Shown here one piece after another: positions 16,849 to 24,512 of a stretch of DNA of 64,000 bases. Position 1 is the stretch's first letter, and each line of letters begins with the position of its first letter. This DNA is from Lachnospiraceae bacterium (GTDB lineage: Bacteria; Bacillota; Clostridia; Lachnospirales; Lachnospiraceae). The notes beneath the pieces were generated by a model. It ran no database searches, was not told the origin of the DNA, and saw only the letters and a program-made list of their open reading frames with translations. A program made the translations under genes and the position numbers. The stretch lies in the NCBI GenBank assembly GCA_017394885.1, contig JAFPWO010000020.1, positions 1-64,000 on the forward strand, read 5' to 3'.

Positions 16849-17994
16849 ATGTTAGAAGCAAGATTTACCGAATTCAAAGCGGCGGCCTATGCCCCGAAGA
16901 AGCTGTTAAACGAATATAAGGCGGCCGGCAAAAAGGTGATCGGCGTTCTGCCTTACTATGCTCCCGAAGAACTGGTCTACGCGGCCGGCATGGTCCCGAT
17001 GGGGATCTGGGGCAGCAACAACAAGACCATCGCCCGCGCAAAGGAATATTGCGCGACCTTCTACTGCACCATCGCCCAGCTCGCGCTGGAAATGCTCTTA
17101 GACGGTACGATGGATCAGCTGGACGGCATTATCACGCCGACCATCTGCGACACCCTGCGCCCGATGAGCCAGAACTTCCGCGTATCCATGGCGAAGCTGC
17201 AGAAGATGCCGACCATCTTCCTGGCGCATCCGCAGTACCGCCGCCCGGCGTTCGGCCTGCAGTTCACCATCGATCAGTACACCAACGTCCGCAGGGAACT
17301 GGATAAGATTGCCGGCCATGAAATGACCGATGAAGATATCCGCGCGGCCATCAAGGTCTACAACAAGTTCCGCCAGGCCCGCCGTGAGTTCGTGAAGCTC
17401 GCCGGCGAGCATCCGGAAGCCGTTTCTGCCGTAAACCGCAGCGCGGTCTTAAAGGCCGGCTACTTCATGGAGAAGCCCGAGTACACCGAAAAGCTGAATG
17501 CGCTGAACGAAGAACTGAAGGCGCTGCCGGCTTCGAACTGGGACGGCGTGAAGATCGTCACCAGCGGCATTATCTGTGACAACCCGGTTCTGCTGAAGAT
17601 CTTCGACGACAACAAGATCGCGATCGCGACCGACGACGTGGCGCATGAAAGCCGTACCATACGCGTGGACGCGGACGAAGAGGGCGATCCGATGATGGCG
17701 CTGGCGAAGCAGTTCGCGAACGAGGACTACGACGTCCTGCTGTACGATGAAGCCTCCAGCCAGAACCGCCGCGGCGAATTCGTGGCGAATCTCGTGAAGG
17801 AGAGCGGCGCGCAGGGCCTGGTGCTCTTCATGCAGCAGTTCTGCGATCCGGAGGAGATGGAGTATCCGTACCTGAAGAAGGCGCTGGACGGCGCCGGCAT
17901 CCCGCACATCAAGCTGGGTATCGATCAGCAGATGCGCGACTTCGGCCAGGCTGCGACCGCCATCCAGGCGTTTGCCGACGTGCTGAGCATGTAA
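16849..17994 (+). CDS. hgdB: (R)-2-hydroxyglutaryl-CoA dehydratase beta subunit
   Basis: The 381-residue beta subunit that pairs with HgdA and carries the second cluster-binding part of the dehydratase. Recognisable segments are GVLPYYAPEELVYAAGMVPMG, IITPTICDTLRPMSQNFR, SGIICDNPVLLKIFDDN, and the C-terminal MQQFCDPEEMEYPYLKKAL with the LGIDQQMRDFGQAATAIQAF helix. The length matches the Acidaminococcus protein. It ends the operon at a strong terminator. Confidence 0.97.
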   Translation: MLEARFTEFKAAAYAPKKLLNEYKAAGKKVIGVLPYYAPEELVYAAGMVPMGIWGSNNKTIARAKEYCATFYCTIAQLALEMLLDGTMDQLDGIITPTICDTLRPMSQNFRVSMAKLQKMPTIFLAHPQYRRPAFGLQFTIDQYTNVRRELDKIAGHEMTDEDIRAAIKVYNKFRQARREFVKLAGEHPEAVSAVNRSAVLKAGYFMEKPEYTEKLNALNEELKALPASNWDGVKIVTSGIICDNPVLLKIFDDNKIAIATDDVAHESRTIRVDADEEGDPMMALAKQFANEDYDVLLYDEASSQNRRGEFVANLVKESGAQGLVLFMQQFCDPEEMEYPYLKKALDGAGIPHIKLGIDQQMRDFGQAATAIQAFADVLSM

Positions 17995-18017
17995 AACGGC
18001 ATCGCCGCACAACAAAA

Positions 18018-18056
18018 ACACCGGGAAGGCATCAAAAACCGACCCGGTGTTTTTTT
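18018..18056 (+). terminator. Intrinsic terminator of the hydroxyglutarate operon
   Basis: The stem ACACCGGG with CCCGGTGT is followed by at least six T residues. Confidence 0.88.
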
Positions 18057-18136
18057 GATTCCCGTTGCGATCGATATCCTGCAGAAGCCGGTTGACAAAC
18101 AGAACCTTCGGGTCAGGCCGCGGCCGTGTCCCCCGG

Positions 18137-18165
18137 TTGAACTCTGCCCGGAGATTTGCTATACT
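18137..18165 (+). promoter_or_regulatory. Promoter of the M15 peptidase gene
   Basis: TTGAAC and TATACT are separated by 17 bp. The start codon lies 33 bp downstream of the -10 box. Confidence 0.75.
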
Positions 18166-18197
18166 ATACTATCATCCCGGAAGGAGCGGCAAAGGAC

Positions 18198-19310
18198 ATG
18201 CTGAGAAGAACTTTTTTAAAGCAGACGGCAGCGGTGGCGGCGTCCGTTTTTCTGCGCAGCCTTCTTCCCGGATTTCCTTTCGCGGAAAATGAGATCGGTT
18301 TCCGTTTCCCCACGGATCCGGTGGGAGAGTGGGAAGGGCCGTTCGAACTGCCGCTGCAGGGAACGACCGGCTATGCCTCCGTCGCGCTTCCGCTGATCGC
18401 TTCTCATGACAATGAGATCACGCTGCCGATCGGCCTGCCGTTTACCATTCTCGGAGAAGACGGAGATCTCTTCCGGGTCCGCACGCCGGACGGCAGCACC
18501 GGCTATGTGGAAAGCAAATACTGCCTGGTGAATCTGCCGGACCTGATCCCCTCCATCGTCTATAACAATACGAATTCGAAGGCTTCGATCTTCCGCAGCC
18601 TCGGCCTTGAACTCAAGGGCGTCACCGGTGTGAAAATGTATGACGCCTGGTTCCGGAACGGCCGCCTTCTGCAGCAGGAATACGCCATGCCGGTCCTGTA
18701 CGGGATGGCAAAGAAAATCATGCAGATGCAGAAGATGGCGCAGGGGTATCAGTCGACGCTGGTGCTGTATGAGTCCTATCGGCCGTGGGAGACCCAGGCC
18801 GCCGTCGCGCAGGCGCTGCGAAGTCTCTGCGAGTCGGATGAAGAGGTGAACCGGGCTATCAATGCCGCGCCGTACGGCGAAGGCTGGTTTATCTCGCAGG
18901 GGCTCTCCAACCATCAGCGCGGCGCGGCCATGGATGTGAGCATGGCCTGGGTCGGCTCCTGGAAGAGCCGCTATGTCGGCCCGTATCGGATCCGCCGGCC
19001 GGCACAGTACTGGGAATATACCATGCCGAGCCCCATGCATGAATTATCCCCCCGGGCGGCCAAGCACGTGAAACCGGTCACCTGGAGGGAGAAAGACGCC
19101 TGGAAAGAGGCGACGTTTACCGATACCATGACGGAAGGGGCGATCCGCCTGCAGGAGTATGCGATCGCCAGCGGCCTCACCCCGATCTCTTCCGAATGGT
19201 GGCATTTCAACGATCTGGACGCACTCGCGGATACCGAGGACAGGCCCTGCCAGGGCGATTTTACCCTGCAGGGGTGCCGAAGCGAGATCCCGGAAAGACA
19301 AAAGCTGTAG
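18198..19310 (+). CDS. Exported M15-family D,D-peptidase (VanX/VanY-like) with SH3-like domain
   Basis: A 370-residue predicted cell-wall peptidase. The chosen ATG gives MLRRTFLKQTAAVAAS, a twin-arginine-like signal peptide, and has AAGGAG upstream. Residues about 55-112 resemble a bacterial SH3 domain (GLPFTILGEDGDLFRVR, GSTGYVESKYCLV). The catalytic zinc site is the M15 pattern SNHQRGAAMD (His239, Asp246) plus SEWWHF (Glu333, His336). YESYRPW supplies the Arg seen in VanX-like dipeptidases. EWWH favours D-Ala-D-Ala dipeptidase or carboxypeptidase activity on peptidoglycan. It is a single-gene unit with its own promoter and terminator. No vanHA or regulator genes are near, so a resistance role is not supported. 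Confidence 0.85.
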   Translation: MLRRTFLKQTAAVAASVFLRSLLPGFPFAENEIGFRFPTDPVGEWEGPFELPLQGTTGYASVALPLIASHDNEITLPIGLPFTILGEDGDLFRVRTPDGSTGYVESKYCLVNLPDLIPSIVYNNTNSKASIFRSLGLELKGVTGVKMYDAWFRNGRLLQQEYAMPVLYGMAKKIMQMQKMAQGYQSTLVLYESYRPWETQAAVAQALRSLCESDEEVNRAINAAPYGEGWFISQGLSNHQRGAAMDVSMAWVGSWKSRYVGPYRIRRPAQYWEYTMPSPMHELSPRAAKHVKPVTWREKDAWKEATFTDTMTEGAIRLQEYAIASGLTPISSEWWHFNDLDALADTEDRPCQGDFTLQGCRSEIPERQKL

Positions 19311-19330
19311 CCTTGCGGCTGCAGCTTTTT
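19302..19330. terminator. Terminator between the convergent M15 peptidase and livF genes
   Basis: A stem of AAGCTGTAGCC against GGCTGCAGCTT (one G-U pair) with a T run on the plus strand and A residues before it. It may serve both directions. Confidence 0.75.
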
Positions 19331-19333
19331 GTA

Positions 19334-20044
19334 TCATTCCCCGCCCAGATAGGCGCTGCGGATCTCGGGACTCTCCAGGAGAGCCTGGCCGGAGCCATCG
19401 GTCACGATACGGCCGGTCTCCAGCACATAAGCCCGGTCGGCCACGGAAAGCGCGGCCTGTGCGTTCTGCTCGACAAGCAGGATCGTGGTGCCTTTTTGGT
19501 GCAGGTCCCGGATCATATCGAAAATTTGCTCGACCAGGATCGGCGCCAGCCCCATGGAGGGCTCGTCCAGCATCAGGAGGCCGGGATGGGACATCAGCGC
19601 GCGGGCCATGGCGAGCATCTGCTGCTCCCCGCCGGACAGCGTGCCGCCGTCCTGCCGGCGCCGCTCTTTCAGCCGCGGGAACAGGGCGTACGCTTCCTCC
19701 AGACGCGTTTCCACTTCCCGCCTGTCCACACAGTAAGCCCCCATCTGCAGATTTTCCTCCACACTCAGCTGCAGAAAGATCCGGCGCCCTTCGGGAACCA
19801 TCGCGAGTCCCTTCCGGACGAGCTTCCCGGCCGGGACATGCGTGATATCTTCTCCCCGGAACAGGATCTGTCCGGAGCGGCAGTGCAGAAGGCCGGCGAT
19901 CGTATTTAAGGTCGTGGATTTTCCGGCGCCGTTCGCCCCGATCAGCGTTACGATCTCTCCTTCGTCCACATGGAAGGAGAGGTCTTTTACCGCATGGATA
20001 TTTCCGTAATAAACATGGATCGATTCGGCTTTGAGAAGACTCAT
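19334..20044 (-). CDS. livF: Branched-chain amino acid ABC transporter ATPase LivF
   Basis: A 236-residue ATPase of the HAAT importer family. Walker A is GANGAGKST, the signature is LSGGEQQMLAMARAL and Walker B is LLMLDEPSMGLAPILVEQIF. The SMGLAP stretch is characteristic of LivF. It overlaps livG by 4 bp and is the last gene of the liv operon. It works with LivG to power uptake of Leu, Ile and Val at the cytoplasmic membrane. Confidence 0.96.
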   Translation of the reverse strand: MSLLKAESIHVYYGNIHAVKDLSFHVDEGEIVTLIGANGAGKSTTLNTIAGLLHCRSGQILFRGEDITHVPAGKLVRKGLAMVPEGRRIFLQLSVEENLQMGAYCVDRREVETRLEEAYALFPRLKERRRQDGGTLSGGEQQMLAMARALMSHPGLLMLDEPSMGLAPILVEQIFDMIRDLHQKGTTILLVEQNAQAALSVADRAYVLETGRIVTDGSGQALLESPEIRSAYLGGE

Positions 20045-20886
20045 GCGCGCGCCTCCTTTTTCCTGCCCAGATAGGCTTCGATCACCTGCGGGTCAGACTG
20101 AATATCCGCCGGGGTCCCTTTCGCGATGACCTTTCCGAAATTCAGTACGCAGATCCCGTCGCAGACCCCCATCACGAGCTTCATGTCATGCTCGATCAGG
20201 CAGATCGCCAGGTTGAAATACTCCCGGATCCACAGGATCTGCTCCATCAGCGCCGCCGTTTCGGAAGGATTCATTCCGGCAGCGGGCTCATCCAGCAGCA
20301 GGAGCTTCGGGCCGGTGGCCAGTGCGCGGACGATCTCCAGGCGGCGCTGCTGGCCGTAGGGAAGCGAGGCGGCCGGGGTCTGTTCTTCTTTTTCCATATG
20401 GAAGACAGAAAGCAGCTCCCTAGCCTTCTCCCGGCAGCGCTTTTCCTCCCGATAGTAGGACGGAAGGCGCAGCAGCGAGCCGGCCAGCCCATAGCGGATC
20501 TCATGATCCATCGCGGCCATGACGTTATCCAGCACGCTCATGTTGCTGAAAAGACGGATATTCTGGAAAGTGCGCGCCACGCCCATATGGCAAAGCTGCG
20601 CATTGGTCTTTCCGCGGGTATCCACGCCGTCGATCATGATGACCCCGTTGGTGGGTTCATAGACCTTGGTAAAAAGATTGAAGACCGTCGTTTTTCCGGC
20701 GCCGTTCGGCCCGATCAGGCCGGCGATCTCGCTCGGCCCGATACTGATATTCAGATCCTGCACCGCGTGAAGGCCGCCGAAATCGATCCCCAGATGATGA
20801 CATTCCAGGATCGGGCGCTTGTCGATATCCCGCTCCAGCAGCTTCACATGGGAGGGGGCGTCGACCAGGGTTACCTTTTTTGTCAT
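20041..20886 (-). CDS. livG: Branched-chain amino acid ABC transporter ATPase LivG
   Basis: A 281-residue ATPase with the LivG-type core LGIDFGGLHAVQDLNISIG. Walker A is GPNGAGKTTVFNL, the specific segment GVARTFQNIRLF follows, and Walker B is LLLLDEPAAGMNPSETA. The N-terminal 25 residues before the domain are slightly long for the family. It overlaps both livM and livF by 4 bp, so translation is coupled along the operon. Confidence 0.96.
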   Translation of the reverse strand: MTKKVTLVDAPSHVKLLERDIDKRPILECHHLGIDFGGLHAVQDLNISIGPSEIAGLIGPNGAGKTTVFNLFTKVYEPTNGVIMIDGVDTRGKTNAQLCHMGVARTFQNIRLFSNMSVLDNVMAAMDHEIRYGLAGSLLRLPSYYREEKRCREKARELLSVFHMEKEEQTPAASLPYGQQRRLEIVRALATGPKLLLLDEPAAGMNPSETAALMEQILWIREYFNLAICLIEHDMKLVMGVCDGICVLNFGKVIAKGTPADIQSDPQVIEAYLGRKKEARA

Positions 20887-21917
20887 GCCGCACCTCCTTC
20901 CTGCGGCGGATCCGCTTTGGCCTTGCGAGCTAGTATAGCTTCCGACAGTTTCTTTTTTAACCGCGCCGGGCGGAAGCGGTCGAAAAAGGCTTTTAAGGTC
21001 GGATTGCCGGTCGCCAGCATCACCAGAATCAGGACGACGGCATAGATCAGCATGCGGGCGTTCTGAAATCCCCGCAGCATTTCGGGCAGGACCCGCAGCA
21101 GGATCGCCGCGAAAACGGATCCGCCGATGGATCCCATCCCGCCCAGCACGACGATGACGAGGATCTCGATGGAGAGATTATAGTCAAAGGAAGTCGCCTT
21201 GACGTTGGCAAAACAGTGACCGTACAGCGTCCCGGCGGCGCCGGCAAAGAAGGCGGCCAGGATAAATACGGCCAGCTTGTAGTATGTCACGTTGATCCCG
21301 ACGGATTCGGCCGCGATCCGGTTGTCGCGGATCGCCATAATGGCCCGCCCCTGCTTGGATTTTTTGAGGTTCATCATGACCAGGATCGTAAGCAGGACCA
21401 GCACGACGGCATAGGGCAGGAGAGCGCGGGCATCCCGGTAGGCGGGGCCGATATTCAGCCCGCGGGCACCCCCGGTCAGCTTCAGATTGGTGATCATGGA
21501 CTTGATGATCTCGCAGCAGGCCAGGGTGACGATCGCCAGATAGTCTCCCCTTAGCCGCAGCGCCGGAAGCCCGACCACGAAGCCGAACACGGCGGCGACC
21601 AGGCCGCCGACGATCATCGACAGCGGGATGCGGACCGGATCCGGCAGCCGCTCGGCCAGCGCAATGGAGACGAGGCAGCCGGAGAAGAGGCCCACGGACA
21701 TGAACCCCGCGTGCCCCAGAGAGAGTTCTCCGAGCAGGCCGACTACCAGATTTAAGGAGACCGCCATCACGACGTAGACCGAGACGGGGATCAGCATATT
21801 GGAGGCCTGGCGGCTGAGCGATCCCCTATACAGCAGGAAAGCGAGTACGGTATAGAGACCGGCCACCAGGGCCAGCGTCAGAAGGTCTTTGCTGATTTTT
21901 ATGCTTTTTCTTCGCAT
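20883..21917 (-). CDS. livM: Branched-chain amino acid ABC transporter permease LivM
   Basis: A 344-residue inner-membrane permease with about nine hydrophobic segments and the family stretch GLLGELSLGHAGFMSVG. The coupling region is at GINVTYYKLAVFILAAFFAGAAGTLYGH, and VVLGGMGSIGGSVFAAILL lies near the C terminus. The C-terminal tail is basic and cytoplasmic. It is 1 bp from livH. Confidence 0.95.
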   Translation of the reverse strand: MRRKSIKISKDLLTLALVAGLYTVLAFLLYRGSLSRQASNMLIPVSVYVVMAVSLNLVVGLLGELSLGHAGFMSVGLFSGCLVSIALAERLPDPVRIPLSMIVGGLVAAVFGFVVGLPALRLRGDYLAIVTLACCEIIKSMITNLKLTGGARGLNIGPAYRDARALLPYAVVLVLLTILVMMNLKKSKQGRAIMAIRDNRIAAESVGINVTYYKLAVFILAAFFAGAAGTLYGHCFANVKATSFDYNLSIEILVIVVLGGMGSIGGSVFAAILLRVLPEMLRGFQNARMLIYAVVLILVMLATGNPTLKAFFDRFRPARLKKKLSEAILARKAKADPPQEGGAA

Positions 21918-21918
21918 A

Positions 21919-22812
21919 TCACACCTTCTCCGCTCTCTTTTTGCCGAGCAGACCGGACGGTCTGACGATCAGGACCAGGACCAGCACGCCGAACACGATG
22001 GCGTCGGACCAGAGCGTGGAAATATACGCTTTGGCAAACTGTTCGATGAGTCCGAGCAGGATCCCGCCCAGCATGGCGCCGGGCAGGGACCCGATGCCGC
22101 CGAATACCGCGGCGGTAAACGCCTTGATGCCGGGCATGGAGCCGGTGGTCGGCTTGATGTAGACGTAGGTCATGCCGTAAAAGGTGCTGGCCACGGCCGC
22201 CAGCGCCGAACCGATCGCGAAAGTGATCAGGATCGTCCGGTTCACGCTGATGCCCATGAGTTCGGCGGCGCCCCGGTCTTCGGAGACGGCGCGCATGGCC
22301 TTGCCCATCCGGCTGAGATTGATGAAAAGGGTAAGGCCGATCATGATCACCGCAGTCACCGTCAGCGTAAGGACCGTCATTCCGTCCACCTTTACCCCCA
22401 GGACCGTGAACCCGGGAAAGGCCCCGAGCGTCGGATAGGCTTTCTGCTCGGAGCCGAAGATCAGAAGGGCAAGATTCTGCAGGAGGTAACTCACGCCGAT
22501 GGCGGTGATCAGCACGGACAGCGAAGGGGCCTGCCGCAGCGGTTTATACGCCAGCGTTTCGATCAGCATCCCCAGCAGGGAACACACGAGGATACTGGTC
22601 AGGATCGCGATCAGCGGCGGAAAATTCATAGTCATCACGGCTACGATCCCGGTATACGCGCCGATCATGATGATATCGCCGTGCGCGAAATTCAGCATCT
22701 TGGCGATGCCGTACACCATGGAATAGCCGAGGGCGATCAGCGCGTAGATGCTGCCGAGATTGAGGCCGCTGATAAGCGTTCGTAAAAAGATGGTCATGGG
22801 AGCTCCTTGCAT
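21919..22812 (-). CDS. livH: Branched-chain amino acid ABC transporter permease LivH
   Basis: A 297-residue permease. The N-terminal ISGLNLGSIYALIALGYSMVYGIAKMLNFAHGDIIMIGAY stretch is diagnostic. Later, FGGIGSLPGAMLGGILLGLIE carries the coupling loop. It forms the translocation pore with LivM. It lies 72 bp downstream of livK. Confidence 0.95.
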   Translation of the reverse strand: MQGAPMTIFLRTLISGLNLGSIYALIALGYSMVYGIAKMLNFAHGDIIMIGAYTGIVAVMTMNFPPLIAILTSILVCSLLGMLIETLAYKPLRQAPSLSVLITAIGVSYLLQNLALLIFGSEQKAYPTLGAFPGFTVLGVKVDGMTVLTLTVTAVIMIGLTLFINLSRMGKAMRAVSEDRGAAELMGISVNRTILITFAIGSALAAVASTFYGMTYVYIKPTTGSMPGIKAFTAAVFGGIGSLPGAMLGGILLGLIEQFAKAYISTLWSDAIVFGVLVLVLIVRPSGLLGKKRAEKV

Positions 22813-22884
22813 GGACCGCTTCCCGCCCTGTTACGGAGCGGGAAGCGGGAATCGGTCGGATTGGTCAGATGCCGGAAGAGGAGA

Positions 22885-24069
22885 TCATTCGCCGAACACC
22901 GAGCCGGCGCCGTCCTTGTAGATGATCGCCGTGCAGCCCTTGTCCGTGTTGCCGTTTTCCTTCCACTTCATTTCCCCGGTCACGCCTTTGTAGGACAGCG
23001 TCGTGATCGTGGAGGAAAGCTTGGCCCCGGAGATCTGAGAAGAAGCGGTATAGCCGGCTTTCTCAATGACTTCTTTCAGAACGTAGATGGCGTCATATCC
23101 GTCCGCCGCGAACTGGTCGGGCGTGCTGCCGTAAGCCGCCTGATACTTGGATACGAAGTTCTTGACCTTCTCATCGGTGCTGTTCTCCGCGAAAGGCGTC
23201 AGCATCAGAACATTGTTGGCGTCCTTCGGATCGGAGACCTTGCCCATGATGCCGTCCAGCCCGTCCGCGCCGAAGAAATAGGTGTTTTCTCCGAAGATGG
23301 CGTCCGCGGTGCCGTTCTTGGCCTGTGTCAGGAAGGTGGAGGCTTCTTCCGCATAGATCGGGATGAAGATGATCTCCGCACCGGAATCCGCCAGCGCATT
23401 GATCTGCGCGGTGTAGTCCGTATCGGATTTCAGGAAGGTCTGAACGGTTTTGAAGGTGATACCCAGCTCTTTGCAGCGGGCTTCGAAGGATTCATACAGC
23501 CCGACGGAGTAATCATTGTCGCTCTGATAGAAAACGGAGACGGCTTTGCCGGGGAGGTTCTGGTTCACGTAATCCGCGGCAGCGATGCCCTGATAGGAAT
23601 CGTAGAAACAGATGCGGAAAGCGTTCTTGCTGGCTTCCAGGCAGGCGTCGGCGGAAGCGGATGCGGTGATCATGAACATATCGTCGTTTGCACTGGCATT
23701 CACCACGGAGGCCATCTCACCCGAAAGCACCGTCCCGATGGAAACGTCCATGCCCCAGTCGAGCAGCTTCCCGTAGGCGCTGACGGCGGCTTCCGGATCG
23801 CCCTGCGAATCCTGCATGCTGAAGGTGATGGTCATGCCGCCGATGCCGCCGGTTTCGTTGATCTCCTTGACCGCGACTTCCGCGCCGTGCTGGACGGAGA
23901 GGCCGTAGTTGGCATACGCGCCGGTCGTGGGGCCGATCCCGCCGATATACAGCTCTTTGTCCCCGTGGGTCGTTTTTGCGTTGTTTTCTGTGCTGGAACC
24001 GCTGCTTCCGCAGGCGCAGAGCGAGAAGATCAGCGAAGCGGCCAGGATCAGTATTGCAGTCTTTTTCAT
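22885..24069 (-). CDS. livK: Branched-chain amino acid ABC transporter substrate-binding lipoprotein
   Basis: A 394-residue type-I periplasmic-fold binding lipoprotein. The signal peptide ends in a lipobox, SLCACGSS, with acylated Cys at about residue 20. Mature features include YIGGIGPTTGAYANYGLSVQHGAEVAVKEIN and a Ser/Ala-rich loop (TASASADACLEA) likely near the ligand. It is the first long gene of the liv operon. Its reading frame starts 27 bp after an intrinsic terminator and no promoter lies between, so expression depends on read-through from the leader described at 24096-24337. Confidence 0.94.
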   Translation of the reverse strand: MKKTAILILAASLIFSLCACGSSGSSTENNAKTTHGDKELYIGGIGPTTGAYANYGLSVQHGAEVAVKEINETGGIGGMTITFSMQDSQGDPEAAVSAYGKLLDWGMDVSIGTVLSGEMASVVNASANDDMFMITASASADACLEASKNAFRICFYDSYQGIAAADYVNQNLPGKAVSVFYQSDNDYSVGLYESFEARCKELGITFKTVQTFLKSDTDYTAQINALADSGAEIIFIPIYAEEASTFLTQAKNGTADAIFGENTYFFGADGLDGIMGKVSDPKDANNVLMLTPFAENSTDEKVKNFVSKYQAAYGSTPDQFAADGYDAIYVLKEVIEKAGYTASSQISGAKLSSTITTLSYKGVTGEMKWKENGNTDKGCTAIIYKDGAGSVFGE

Positions 24070-24095
24070 GTTGTTTCTCCCTCCTCTTGATAAAT

Positions 24096-24128
24096 AAAAA
24101 ACGGCTTCCCCTGAGCGAAGCCGTTTTT
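24096..24128 (-). terminator. Leader terminator ahead of livK, probable attenuator
   Basis: A 12-bp perfect stem (AAAAACGGCTTC and GAAGCCGTTTTT) with an 8-nt loop and a U run on the minus transcript. It stands between the liv promoter and livK, downstream of a short Leu/Ile/Val-rich ORF. A 7-nt CTGTTTT at 24179-24185 could pair with the first arm as an antiterminator (one G-U pair). That pairing is my inference. Confidence 0.8.
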
Positions 24129-24149
24129 CTGGTACCTGTTCAGCTTATC

Positions 24150-24263
24150 CTACGCTCTTACTCTCTTCAGTTTTCCGGAAAACAGTCGTACTACAATGAC
24201 GAGCGTCAGAATGATGCCGCTCAGATCAAGTACGGATACGATTTCGGAGAATGAATGAAGCAT
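24150..24263 (-). CDS. 37-residue Leu/Ile/Val-rich leader peptide or small membrane protein
   Basis: The ORF starts at an ATG preceded by AAAGGA at good spacing and encodes MLHSFSEIVSVLDLSG followed by a hydrophobic run IILTLVIVVRLF and a basic tail. Seventeen of 37 residues are Leu, Ile or Val. It lies directly downstream of a consensus promoter and upstream of a terminator and the liv operon, which suggests a leader peptide that senses branched-chain aminoacyl-tRNA. A genuine single-span membrane protein would also be rich in these residues. A palindrome GTTTTCCGGAAAAC overlaps codons 27-32. Confidence 0.65.
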   Translation of the reverse strand: MLHSFSEIVSVLDLSGIILTLVIVVRLFSGKLKRVRA

Positions 24264-24308
24264 AGGATCCTTTCGGCAGATAAGCTGCCAGGCTGGTAAT
24301 TGTTTCAC

Positions 24309-24337
24309 ATTGTAGCGCAGGGCCCGGGAGCTGTCAA
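24309..24337 (-). promoter_or_regulatory. Promoter of the liv leader and operon
   Basis: On the minus strand, TTGACA and TACAAT are separated by 17 bp, with the -10 box 46 bp upstream of the leader ORF start. No other promoter is seen between this and livK. Confidence 0.85.
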
Positions 24338-24462
24338 TCCATTTGGAAAAGACCTGCTTATATTCGGCGTTGACAGAATATTATAAAGAATATCGAAGGA
24401 TAGAGTGCATATTTGGAAAAATATGGAGGGTAAAACGCGGTGGCTGCCGTGCGGCCGACCCG

Positions 24463-24495
24463 TAAAATAAGCCGGCAGAGCCTGGCCCTGCCGGC
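24463..24495 (-). terminator. Terminator of the polA-M20 operon
   Basis: GCCGGCAG and CTGCCGGC form an 8-bp stem just after the M20 gene, followed by a U-rich TTATTTTA on the minus strand. Confidence 0.72.
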
Positions 24496-24512
24496 AGGTC
24501 ACCGCCGTGGTA

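Noticed and set aside
18198..19310. Vancomycin-resistance vanX gene
   Set aside because: Active-site pattern fits the M15 family but there are no vanA/vanH/vanRS genes around. The VanZ-like protein at 27.5 kb is a common Bacillota family and also not evidence of resistance.
22807..24090. Long plus-strand open frame across livK
   Set aside because: It is antisense to a clear binding-protein gene and has a composition (His, Arg, Gln, Gly rich) typical of GC-rich shadow frames.
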